A stretch of DNA of 48,897 nucleotides from a virus: positions 1 to 48,897 of the IMG/VR virus record IMGVR_UViG_3300020438_006412; one strand, given 5' to 3'. How positions within the stretch are numbered: the first letter of the stretch is position 1; the number at the start of each line of letters is the position of its first letter. Both the position numbers and the translations under genes were made by a program. Positions 16,001 to 25,400 of the stretch are shown here, in pieces. The notes beneath the pieces are model-generated. The model had not been told where the DNA came from. It was given only the letters and a program-made list of their open reading frames with translations, and searched no databases.

Positions 16001-18580
16001 TAAACAATTTAATAATGCACTTAAACTATTAGAAGTACCTTTTGTTTTGTAAATATAGATTAAATTATTTAAATTTCTTTTCCACAAGTTTTCTGAAACT
16101 TTTTTATTTGAAGCTTCAGAACCTGAAAATTGACTATAATATTCACTCAAACTTCCACTAAATGGATTTATTAATTCCCACCCCAAATTATCAGATAAAA
16201 TAGGTAATAAATTATCAGGTACTGAATCATTATCTCCATATCCCCTTTTGTAAAAATTACTATAATTATCAATATAATTTCTAATTAAATCAAATTGTTC
16301 TCCCCACATATTTACAAATGTGTGTAAGTTTTCATACTCTACACTCTCTATAATTTTACTTGGTAAGTTATTTTTCAATGAATGTATATTTGTATCATCA
16401 TAACTCGAAGCTTCTTCATATACTTTATTGTACCAAGTTTGCCACTCTGCAGAACTTGTAGAATAAACTTCACCAAAAGGTAAAGCTTTATCTGGATTTT
16501 TTAAAGTAATTTTTATATCTGTTATAAAAGATGATGTAACTGCATTAGTACTATTATTTCTGAACCTTAAATTAAAATATTCACCAGCTGGTAACATCGA
16601 ACCTGTAAATGGATTACCACTACTTGTTAAAAATGTTCCAAATTCGTTATATGTATCATCTAATACTATAGGATACCCTGTACCTGTAGAACCAGATATT
16701 GATGCAGAAAAAACTTTTTCTGCTGAACTTAATACTTCGTAAAAATTGGTATCATCAAAATTATTATACAAAAGAGAAACATCACCCTGCCCCTCATCAT
16801 TCATAGCTGAACCTGTTGGTCTCCAATATGATTGAGAAGATTCAAATATAAATCTACGCCATTCACTTCCTGTAAAAGTTGGTTCTAATACTCTATTTCT
16901 ATATTGACAATTTTGGGGTATATTCAATTTACTATTAGCTTTATTAGTATTCCCCCATTGGAACGAGTTTGCATCATTATTATTTGCATACACCGGAGCC
17001 TTTACAAGAAAAGAAAGATAAATAGAACTACTATAATTATAAAATGGTGCATCTTGAGAAAAATATTTTTGATTAAAAAGAGATGTATTTGATGGTGAAC
17101 CATTATCATCACTCTTAGTATTATATACCAATCTAAATCCATCATAATCATTAAGTTCAGTTGAATGTTGCATATTAACAGGTACTTTATGTGCCATGTT
17201 TGAACCTATATTAGGTGCAGAATATGAACCTGAATCATTTCCATAATATAAAAATTTTTCATATGGGGTAAATGTTTTTTTAGTAGTTAATATTTTCGAA
17301 AATAATGATTTTCTCCTACTAGTAATATGACTTCCTGTTTGATGTAATGATTCTGATAATTCATTTAAATTATTTTCTATATCCTTTACTTTATTTTTAA
17401 AATTTAAAATCTTTGATTTTGCAGATCCAAATATAACATGATTTGAAAAATCAGAAAAATTTATATTTATGTTTTTATAATCATTATTATTTTGTAATTC
17501 TACAAAATCTACATCAGTATTATTTATAGAAGCTGAAGCTAAAAGTTGATTATAATTCTGATAATTATCTATACCGGTGGTATTTTCATCTAAATATGAA
17601 TCTGAATCTGGACTTAAACTTCCACCATATACCGATGATTGTACATTACTTATATAATAAATATTTTGTTGGTGTTTAGGTAAAACCTGTTTTTCAATCC
17701 CAATAGAAGTAAGTAATGCAGTTGTAACCGGTAAAGGTTCATTCATTCTAATTACTATTGTAGTTTCTTCTAAAGATTCTGGATCAAATGTCCAATTTAT
17801 AATTGGTATATGTTTAGAATCATCTAAAGTTATAACATAATCAAACCCATAATCACCATATTGATCTCCTTCGTTTAATGTACCTAATCCTCCAGTTAAT
17901 CCATAATTTACATCTGCGAAGTTATTTATAAATACATCCGAATCAAAATCTATACTATCATTGTTTGAATTTCTGGCTATTAATCTAACTTCTTTTCTTG
18001 ATGGGGATATTTCTTTAATATAAAATTTTGCGTCATCATACCCATCCATTGATTCATATTCGGCAGAAGTCCAAGTATAACCTTCCCAACTATTTAAAAT
18101 AGTGTCATCACCTGTACTACATTGTGATCCATCTGCACCACAACATTCTAGCTCACTTACAAAATTTTGTGTAGATCTTGGTCCATCCGGTGAAGTACAT
18201 GCACCCAATAATTCACAAGTATCTTCTGTTAATGTATCACCACCTTCCATTTCAGGTGAATTACATCCTCCAGCTGTTACAGTTTGAAAATTAAAAAATA
18301 TATTTCGTAAAAAATCAAATTGTAATTCATAATTACCTTGAGGAATTAAATTTTCATCTAATATTTCATTAGTTTTTATATATATGTTATTGGATTCATC
18401 TCTATACACATCAAAACCTGGAGTACCATTTGATGTAATTACATCAATGTATCTATCAGAATTATAAAGAGTTAATTTAACATAATCACCACTCAGTTCA
18501 TTAAAATTATATATTACAGAATCGTTATTAGAAATAAGATTTAATTGAGTATCATTAAAGTTTTGTATTATGTTCGGCAT
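13067..18580 (-). CDS. Large tail/baseplate protein (1837 aa) with tail-protein-I-like and LamG regions
   Basis: An N-terminal region with a short Cys-rich insert (residues about 100-160) leads to a long Ser/Asn-rich part. Around 750-875 a segment (NNLIYIYKTKGTSNSLSALL, then LGYPSELL) matches the 'iyktKGT..sl..ll...G' core of phage tail protein I and related baseplate proteins. A LamG/concanavalin-like domain follows at about 930-1120 (FIFGRDFTGSLAEVRVWSG). The C-terminal third repeats 'SGIYNENTYNKN / SGIVNENVYK' units and ends with PMGRTRFVRNNNGVLEYPSNH, a pattern I associate with tail proteins of large marine phages. It probably links baseplate to fibres. It lies four bases after the 1291-aa gene, whose last codons contain its likely ribosome site (AAAGG). 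Confidence 0.72.
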   Translation of the reverse strand: MPNIIQNFNDTQLNLISNNDSVIYNFNELSGDYVKLTLYNSDRYIDVITSNGTPGFDVYRDESNNIYIKTNEILDENLIPQGNYELQFDFLRNIFFNFQTVTAGGCNSPEMEGGDTLTEDTCELLGACTSPDGPRSTQNFVSELECCGADGSQCSTGDDTILNSWEGYTWTSAEYESMDGYDDAKFYIKEISPSRKEVRLIARNSNNDSIDFDSDVFINNFADVNYGLTGGLGTLNEGDQYGDYGFDYVITLDDSKHIPIINWTFDPESLEETTIVIRMNEPLPVTTALLTSIGIEKQVLPKHQQNIYYISNVQSSVYGGSLSPDSDSYLDENTTGIDNYQNYNQLLASASINNTDVDFVELQNNNDYKNININFSDFSNHVIFGSAKSKILNFKNKVKDIENNLNELSESLHQTGSHITSRRKSLFSKILTTKKTFTPYEKFLYYGNDSGSYSAPNIGSNMAHKVPVNMQHSTELNDYDGFRLVYNTKSDDNGSPSNTSLFNQKYFSQDAPFYNYSSSIYLSFLVKAPVYANNNDANSFQWGNTNKANSKLNIPQNCQYRNRVLEPTFTGSEWRRFIFESSQSYWRPTGSAMNDEGQGDVSLLYNNFDDTNFYEVLSSAEKVFSASISGSTGTGYPIVLDDTYNEFGTFLTSSGNPFTGSMLPAGEYFNLRFRNNSTNAVTSSFITDIKITLKNPDKALPFGEVYSTSSAEWQTWYNKVYEEASSYDDTNIHSLKNNLPSKIIESVEYENLHTFVNMWGEQFDLIRNYIDNYSNFYKRGYGDNDSVPDNLLPILSDNLGWELINPFSGSLSEYYSQFSGSEASNKKVSENLWKRNLNNLIYIYKTKGTSNSLSALLNCLGYPSELLNVNEFGGVNYLTNQALTTETELSNYNNFDVTKLTGNHSDRMESVPFKYLNLEGNNSIPLNWGSSAGVGGLGPDDTIEFMFLSKPSNKNQELVSSYFANSTKTESFWDIKLLSGSSAESGSIQFRINSSVGGNGTTYNTFKTGELPIKDGTNFVNVMLRKSNLTSPSGEYSASFDLTVAKKSPDGKSFSTYEHKTNTLTDGIKLANWTSSAATHTTGNFIFGRDFTGSLAEVRVWSGSLSESTFRQHVLNPSSIVGNQITDSQNNLYYRFKMSEQIETGSTSLTINDSNPYGLVSNPTDFTKTIEVSESFGQMSQKRLININRIGLRNNPIIQKNTRMISVSSGRQMIRDLNPKKESLLSTHQLNKEKISNTIELFTSPIDKINDYILDNVSAKDISAKYSKWSDKFESEYEDLESFKKLIMRGVSVDVNEYIKTHAKSGIYNPLLLKSIKKIIPERVKYDSGIKIKNTLLDRTKIEYFPASVKKDNPSEGTLKHPFYVDADYTGKLFDFDDSKKQNIYGGTILDITSEKGMSLNNSIVHTIHMGTLENYMCSASFRKSKLMDIHEVSESYNDYYNVGGEKSEIYGYDDTVSPRNNFILSSTNETINQAFIYNKNILKETGIYNENHYDSKLTLDDNLSTTGENNTIHLSTMTMVDIPQFTQTANVENIYTDTINLLAQNSSSGIYNENTYNKNIDIVELHHSSSGIVNENVYKTLLNLSSDMNSASGEYYDTNNKWNVSLNIGKSLYNYNGFFRDGTLFKDGATTLLEMWGTGSNDLHFYDPLNHLPGNKTHNEIDSYNNIYRYESQRVFEMMGDVETISSSIDNYGMSNVDYTDKKFFENRQMSNFSNVDKEYNYISLLNDSSTTHPGRPMGRTRFVRNNNGVLEYPSNHVIHSPGLREYQLRYLFNHTRPKSYQIMNNSGNPISASKVPSFKVGKNTNAQYDVNPTETAYSIDVGGSNTSKTITITKK

Positions 18581-18583
18581 AAT

Positions 18584-21500
18584 CTATAAAGCCTTTTCAT
18601 CATCATTTTGAATTTTAGGTAATTTCATTTCTGTTTCTCTTCTTATAGGTATTTCCATACTAGGTTTACTCAATTTATAATCTCCAACTAATATACCTTT
18701 GTTACCATTACCACTTGTATCAATAACAACTCTGCCATCTGATTCACCCATATTTAACTCCATTAAACACTCTCTTACTATATTTGCTGGATGTATAGCG
18801 TCATCTATAAATATAGAGCCGACAGAAGTTTCATCAGGATATTTATTATAATATCCATCCCAATGCCACCATTTATTATATCTATAAAAATCATTATCGT
18901 TTTTAAGATTAACAAAATTATCATATGCATCTTCTATGCCCAATAATTTTGGTATATCGAATGTTCCATCTTTAAAAAATCTTACCTGTTCAATTGCTGA
19001 AGTTCCCATATAATCACCAACCTCTCTGTTTTGATAAGCTTTTTCTAAATTTATTTTATCTATTTGATCTTCTTCTACAAATTGATCACCATCTATAATT
19101 TTCTGTAAGGAATTAAAATAATCACTTTTATTACTGATACCACTTATAACAGGTGTACTTTCTGAAAATGGTAAAAATTTAAAATCTGGTCCTCCAGTTT
19201 CTGCAAAATCTTCAATATATACATTATCTAATGATAAGTTAATCTTTATAGTTAATCCCTTAATTGAAATTGGTAATTCTTCATCCAGATCATTTGTCAT
19301 AGTAGAAAAAACAAAAGCTTTTATAATTTTTATTCCAGGATTATTATATTGATGTGATAAATAATTAAATTTACTTTTTTCTGTAATATCATAAACATCT
19401 ACCACATTAAATGTATTGTTTAGTTGTTGCTGAAAATCAAGTTCACTCTCGTCACTAGGAAAAATTATATCTTCTAAATCTATATCAGTATTGGGGTTAA
19501 AATTCCAATTAACGACAAACATTTGTAATCTCTGCATCCAATCCAATGAATTATTCGTATTGTTTAGGTAATTGTAAACAGTATCACTTAATGTATTTTC
19601 TTCAACTGGATTTTCATCAAATCCATAATCACCCAGATAAATACAAGAATTATCATCTTCTATTGCATTTATATCATAATTTATGGCTTCGGGGTCAGTA
19701 CATCCCGAATCTCTAAATGTACAAGAATCATCATCAGGATAAGCATATGCATTATACTGATCTCCAAATGCATCTGTACATCCAGGATGCCAGATAATCC
19801 AATCTGTATTTTGATTCACAATACTATTTAAAAATACTTGATTAGACCATAGTGTGTAATTAGGACCACTATTTTCATATTCAGGTTTAAATACATAATT
19901 TGATGAATCTGAGTATTGATTTGTAACTTTCATTCTTGGATAGTAATTTGCGTAACTACCATGATTTCTCCAGTTAATTCCACCAGGTTTTTCAGTATCA
20001 TAATAAGGATTTGTTGAAGATGGTTTCATTATTTCATCATAAAAACTACCATTCCAATTATCATTAGATGTAGGCTCTATCGTAAATGTATATGTTGTTC
20101 CTGATACTAAATTTTCTAATTCGTCTAATTCTTCCCAGCCATTTCCTATATCTATTTTGATTGACCATTCTGAGTCACCTGTTGGCCATTCCTGCAAATA
20201 TTCATTATAACCCCTTTGTATAAACTCAACATAAAAATCACTTTTATTATCTTCCACTTCAAAAGATACTGTGATTGGAGTTTCAGATGTACACTCATAA
20301 TCCTGAGAACAATCAGGATAAATCTCTTTTATTTCAAATTGGAAAAAACTTTCTACCAAATCTTCTATATCTATAATTTCACTAAAACTATAATAACAAG
20401 AACCATCATCATAATCGGCTAAAGGGTCATAATTAATGGCCGTTGAACTTGTACATCCACCTATTGGGTCTGTATCTTCTGAACAATCAGCTGTACAATC
20501 ACATGTACATTGTTGTGTACCATAACAAACTCCAACTGGAGGAGGACATGCAACAGCTCCTGTTGTGCAATTACATGAATGTGCTATCAACACTCCACCA
20601 GCACATGTAGAGGTACAATATCCAGCCCCATAACAACAAGCTACCGGAGTTCTTGTTCCACCGTCACTACCATCGTCTATATAACCATCTGATGTATCAA
20701 CGAACACCGAAGTATAACTAACATCAGAACTAGAAAATATTTCTTCATATTTATTATAAACTTCATCATAGTAACTAATATAATCTATAAGATTTAACTG
20801 TGTATCTTTTGCCATAAACATATTTAAATTAACAATATTTGGAGCTGAAGCAAGAATATTTTCATCTTGAGTAAAATCATAATATTTTTGTATATAAATT
20901 CCATCATCGGGTTTTTCAGTATCACCTATAAACACATGAGGTATAGGTCTCCAATCATTAAACATTTGTTCTGGTAATATTTGTGTTCCTGCAGCATCAG
21001 CTCCAAAAGGTGCTGCTCCTGAATCTGGCCATTTTATGTTATAACCACCAGCTGATTCGTTTGCATCGATTAAATATCTATCCTCTATTAAATCCGATAT
21101 TTGTTTACCACCCAAATGATAAAAATAATTATAATTAAATGTTTCATCGGTATTTTCAATATCTTTTGCAAAAAATTTAATTCTTTGCCATGGAGCTTCA
21201 TTTGCATCTTCAAACCAACCAGTTTCCATAAAGTATGGACAAAATATAGCATTACCATCTGTTTCCGTTAATGTATATGTGCTGCAACAATTATCCATAC
21301 TACAGGCATGATATTGTGATCCCCCATCTTGAAACATTTTTGTCATCTGATAATCAGCAACAAAATCAACTCCTGTTGTTTGTGAATTTGAAAAATCTGA
21401 AGCTGGAATTTTAGTTAAACCATAATGTTTGTTATTAAATAAGTTTTCACCTAGTATATTTGTTGCACCTTTTGCATACATATATTGACCTATAATTAAG

Positions 21501-22459
21501 ATAGCATCAGGATTAATTAGAAATGATTTCCAATCAGTTTGTAAATTTGGAAATAGATTAGAAATAGAATCGTCATTTATATGTACTATGTTATCCGTAC
21601 CTCCAAATTCAGAATTGAAGCTACTCCATCCTTCCGTACCAGCTTTACTCCATACATTATCATCATCCTCACTATTTGATAACCATGTATTACTACCCCA
21701 TCCCTGCAGAGAGCCCCACGCACTTCCAAAAGGTGTACTTGGGCCATAACCCCCAAATTCACACCATCCATCATAGTATATTTGGGTATCACCTTCCCAA
21801 AGACCTCTTTCAGAGTGTGCCGGTTTGCCAGTGAAATATGCATTAGCAGTAGAATAATTAGTAATTGTATCCCATTCATCTTCATCTGAAATTGTTATCC
21901 ACATCTTTTTATGATACTTAGTCATTAAGCCTCGCAACATATTCACCGCGACCTCATTTGATGGAGTATCCCAATGTGCAGATCTTAATTCAATACGAAG
22001 TTCATTTTCATCTTCCCATGATAATTGAGATACTACACTATCGTCAGACATTATTGTTTGATTGACATCCACTGTTGAAAATAAATCATCTACTGGACTT
22101 TGTGTATAAATTCCTGTTTGTCTTGAAAAAATATCATAATCATTAGAGTGATAATATTGCCCATAACTATTTTGAGAAGGTAAATCTTTGAATATTCTAA
22201 ATCGTAGTCTACCACCTAAACCTGTTTCTGTTGCACTAATACCCAACTCACATGGTGGAGGACATGCATAATATAAATTAAAGTATGTGTCACATGATGT
22301 TGTTCCATTACAAGTTTCATTTGTCCATGAACATTCTCCACCTGACAAACTACCATATGTGTTACACAAATCTTCAGTTAGTATATATTCACATAAATTA
22401 ACTATAGATCCATCATCAGGTTCTGCACATATAATATTATCTGTTGTATATTCTGACAT
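18584..22459 (-). CDS. Large Cys-repeat tail-fibre-like protein (1291 aa)
   Basis: The N-terminus is Cys-rich, then a mixed region follows with a Cys cluster near 615-665. Three GCTD-type repeats fall at about 665-690, 885-915 and 915-940. A PKD-like beta module comes next (SHQYNNPGIKIIKAFVFS), then IEQVRFFKDGTFDIPKLLGI and a tail with GNGNKGILVGDYKLSKPSME. These C-terminal blocks are homologous to blocks in the 3104-aa protein upstream, so the two are paralogous fibres built on one scaffold. The start overlaps the upstream stop by one base (TAATG), with GAGAGG as ribosome site inside the upstream gene. No signal peptide is seen. A virion surface or receptor-binding role is inferred from position within the baseplate module. 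Confidence 0.7.
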   Translation of the reverse strand: MSEYTTDNIICAEPDDGSIVNLCEYILTEDLCNTYGSLSGGECSWTNETCNGTTSCDTYFNLYYACPPPCELGISATETGLGGRLRFRIFKDLPSQNSYGQYYHSNDYDIFSRQTGIYTQSPVDDLFSTVDVNQTIMSDDSVVSQLSWEDENELRIELRSAHWDTPSNEVAVNMLRGLMTKYHKKMWITISDEDEWDTITNYSTANAYFTGKPAHSERGLWEGDTQIYYDGWCEFGGYGPSTPFGSAWGSLQGWGSNTWLSNSEDDDNVWSKAGTEGWSSFNSEFGGTDNIVHINDDSISNLFPNLQTDWKSFLINPDAILIIGQYMYAKGATNILGENLFNNKHYGLTKIPASDFSNSQTTGVDFVADYQMTKMFQDGGSQYHACSMDNCCSTYTLTETDGNAIFCPYFMETGWFEDANEAPWQRIKFFAKDIENTDETFNYNYFYHLGGKQISDLIEDRYLIDANESAGGYNIKWPDSGAAPFGADAAGTQILPEQMFNDWRPIPHVFIGDTEKPDDGIYIQKYYDFTQDENILASAPNIVNLNMFMAKDTQLNLIDYISYYDEVYNKYEEIFSSSDVSYTSVFVDTSDGYIDDGSDGGTRTPVACCYGAGYCTSTCAGGVLIAHSCNCTTGAVACPPPVGVCYGTQQCTCDCTADCSEDTDPIGGCTSSTAINYDPLADYDDGSCYYSFSEIIDIEDLVESFFQFEIKEIYPDCSQDYECTSETPITVSFEVEDNKSDFYVEFIQRGYNEYLQEWPTGDSEWSIKIDIGNGWEELDELENLVSGTTYTFTIEPTSNDNWNGSFYDEIMKPSSTNPYYDTEKPGGINWRNHGSYANYYPRMKVTNQYSDSSNYVFKPEYENSGPNYTLWSNQVFLNSIVNQNTDWIIWHPGCTDAFGDQYNAYAYPDDDSCTFRDSGCTDPEAINYDINAIEDDNSCIYLGDYGFDENPVEENTLSDTVYNYLNNTNNSLDWMQRLQMFVVNWNFNPNTDIDLEDIIFPSDESELDFQQQLNNTFNVVDVYDITEKSKFNYLSHQYNNPGIKIIKAFVFSTMTNDLDEELPISIKGLTIKINLSLDNVYIEDFAETGGPDFKFLPFSESTPVISGISNKSDYFNSLQKIIDGDQFVEEDQIDKINLEKAYQNREVGDYMGTSAIEQVRFFKDGTFDIPKLLGIEDAYDNFVNLKNDNDFYRYNKWWHWDGYYNKYPDETSVGSIFIDDAIHPANIVRECLMELNMGESDGRVVIDTSGNGNKGILVGDYKLSKPSMEIPIRRETEMKLPKIQNDDEKAL
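19640..20465 (-). repeat. Three GCTD-type Cys repeats within the 1291-aa protein
   Basis: Units begin GGCTSSTAINYD, PGCTDAFGDQYN and SGCTDPEAINYD, each ending in D-D-G/D/N-S-C-x-Y/F. The first lies about 600 bases from the other two, which are adjacent. Boundaries are approximate. Confidence 0.75.
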
Positions 22460-25400
22460 TAAAAAGCCTCTCTACCATCGTTTCTAATCTGTGGTAAGTT
22501 TTCAAAATCTCCCTTTTCAGGAATTCTTGTTTCACCATCAAAATTAATTTTGTAATCACCAAACACATAATTGTAAAGTTCTACACCCGAATTATTATAT
22601 AATCTATTATCATCAAGTTCTTCAAAACTTATATCTATAACAGAAAGTTGTTGTATACTAAGTTTATTTGATGGGTAGTTTTCATTAACTGCTGGACTAC
22701 TCATATCATACTCATACCACAATCTATCAGGACTACCATATGGTATATTATTTTCTATCCTAAACTTCATACTATCACCTGCCGTATCAAAATCATAATC
22801 ATTAGAATCACCACTTTCATAATTATCATCATCACTTGGTATATAAAAACAACTACAATTATAATTATCAGTTGATATAAATATACATTGAGATTCATAA
22901 CCAATACTACAATTAAATTGAGATAAAACTCCATCAGAATCACATTGACAACTTCCAGCATCTTCACTTATTACAACATCATCTGATTCCATATTTAATG
23001 TTGATGCATCAAGGTTTATGTATGATTTCTGTAAATCTTCGTCTGTTGAAAAATTCCCAAACAAATCCAATTTCGGTAAAACTGGATAATATGGTGTAAT
23101 TTCTGTAAATTTAATTAAACTTCCTCTTTCAGATTCACAACCCAAATCATTTGGTGCTTCACACGACAAATCATCATTCATAAATATGGGATTAATTATT
23201 TGCTTTAACCATTCTTGATTAGAATTTATATCTATTCTCATATTATGTGATAAATATGTTTTAGGTATATTTGCATCTAAGTTATCCCTTTGTAAATCTA
23301 CCCCATTATACATAATAAATAAATAATAACGACCCTTTTCCAAAACATTTAATTTTTCATAATCGTCATCTACAACCTCACTCCAAGTTCCATCAAAATA
23401 AGTTGTATTTCTTAATTTACCATTACTAACCCAAGTAATTTGCTCGACATTATTATTACCATCAAATATAGTATTAAATTCATCACTACCAATTGTAGTA
23501 TTAATAAAATCCCAATACACTAAATTGTTTGAAGTTACGATTTTAGCTTTATCATATGTTGAAATTATTCTATTGCCACTATTTTTATAATTATGTAGAA
23601 GAACATCATCAAATAAAATATCACACAAATTACTGGAATCATCATTCCAACCACCGAAAGGTTCTCCACCAACACTTTCACCCTCTTTACATATAAGTAA
23701 GGTACTATTATAATTAAAAAGTGTATTGTTAGGTAAAACACGTAATTCGTTTTGGCCACCCCTATACAGTGATGTATTTAGTTCAGTACTATACTCATAC
23801 AAACCTTCTCTCCAACCTACATCATAATAATCAGGTATAATATTTTTCCAATATCTTTTTGATGATGGGTTGTTAGGGTGTTGTGTTAAAGCTACACTCT
23901 CATCTAGCAATATTTCACCCTGTGGTTTTAAATTGTTTATATAGAAATCAAATGTTTGATTGTAAGTTTGTTTAAATTCATCAGATTCATAATCATAATT
24001 ATGTGTTGCATCCACTTCAATTCCATAATAAGTATTGATATATTTTATAAAATCTATCAGTGCTTTATATGTTCTTAAATCTACAGGATCTTGAGGGTCA
24101 AATTCTCTATGATTTCTACTTAATTCTAATTGGAATGCATCTACATTACCTAAAAAGCTAGCTGGTATTGCACCCGCATCATCATCACTAAAGTAGAAAT
24201 CAGAATCTTTGGCATCTAATGTTACATATCTAGTAACAGTATTTTGTGCACCTGCAGTAAAATCCCTTCCTATTAATACAGGTTTTTTAATACCGGGTTC
24301 TGCACAATAGTAAGTACCATCCAAATAAATATCCCACGCATCTGTACAATCATCATATATACTTAAATCACAATCATTTAAATAACCAGCCAAATTATAA
24401 CTATTATCTTGTTTATCAGGACAAGAATGACTTTGTTGTTCTAAAAATTCTCCTCTAAAATAGTAGTATACTATTCCCAATTCTTCTTCTTCATTGTGTT
24501 GATAAAAGCTACTATAATATCTATCACGGTAACCATCACCATCACCTATATTATGACTTTCCATTATTTCAATTAATTTTTTTAATAAAGATTCACCATT
24601 GGGGTTTTGTGGTGAAGTTAAACCTTTTCCTAAATCAGTTACCATTGATGGTGCATACCTATCAATGTCACCAAAAACATCCCATTGAGAATCCAAGTTA
24701 CCATTCCAAAATCTTTCTTTAACTGGATTTGCTGGTCCTGGAAAATCCTCATCAAAATCATAACCCTCCATACTATATAAATTTAATCCTTCGGTATTAC
24801 CAGGATACCAACCCGCATCGACATAACCAGTTTGATAATCACCATCAGGATCTCTATTTTTTTGTGGATATGCAACTCCAATATCAGCTGCAAAAGGTCT
24901 ATAATCACCAGCTCCATGTAAATCTATAACTAATTTTATTTCAGGATGTTCTATTAAATATTCTTTTAATTTTTTCTTAAATGGGTGAAGTTGCCCTTCC
25001 ATACCAACAAATGCTGGTGTAGCCGTTTCAGCAGTTCTTCCAAAATAATCTCTACCAATATGATGATAATAATTTGCATCATCTTGCATATATGTAGATA
25101 TTAACACATGAGAATTTGTCATTTTTCCTATATAATATGCCATAGCTCCTGTATAATCATCAGGTTCGTGAGGCCAAGCTGGATATTGCCCATCAGGATC
25201 ATATCCCAGAGAGGTGGGTCTCAAAGTCACAGGACTATGTGGAGCTGTTATGAGTACTGAACCTTCCCCCTCCCACAATTTATAAGACATATCAGGTGTT
25301 ATATTAACAAACCCCAACATCTTATCCATGGTTAACTCACCATCACTAAAAAATCTTACCTGATTTATGTCAGAGTTACCAAAATAATTATCTACTGATA

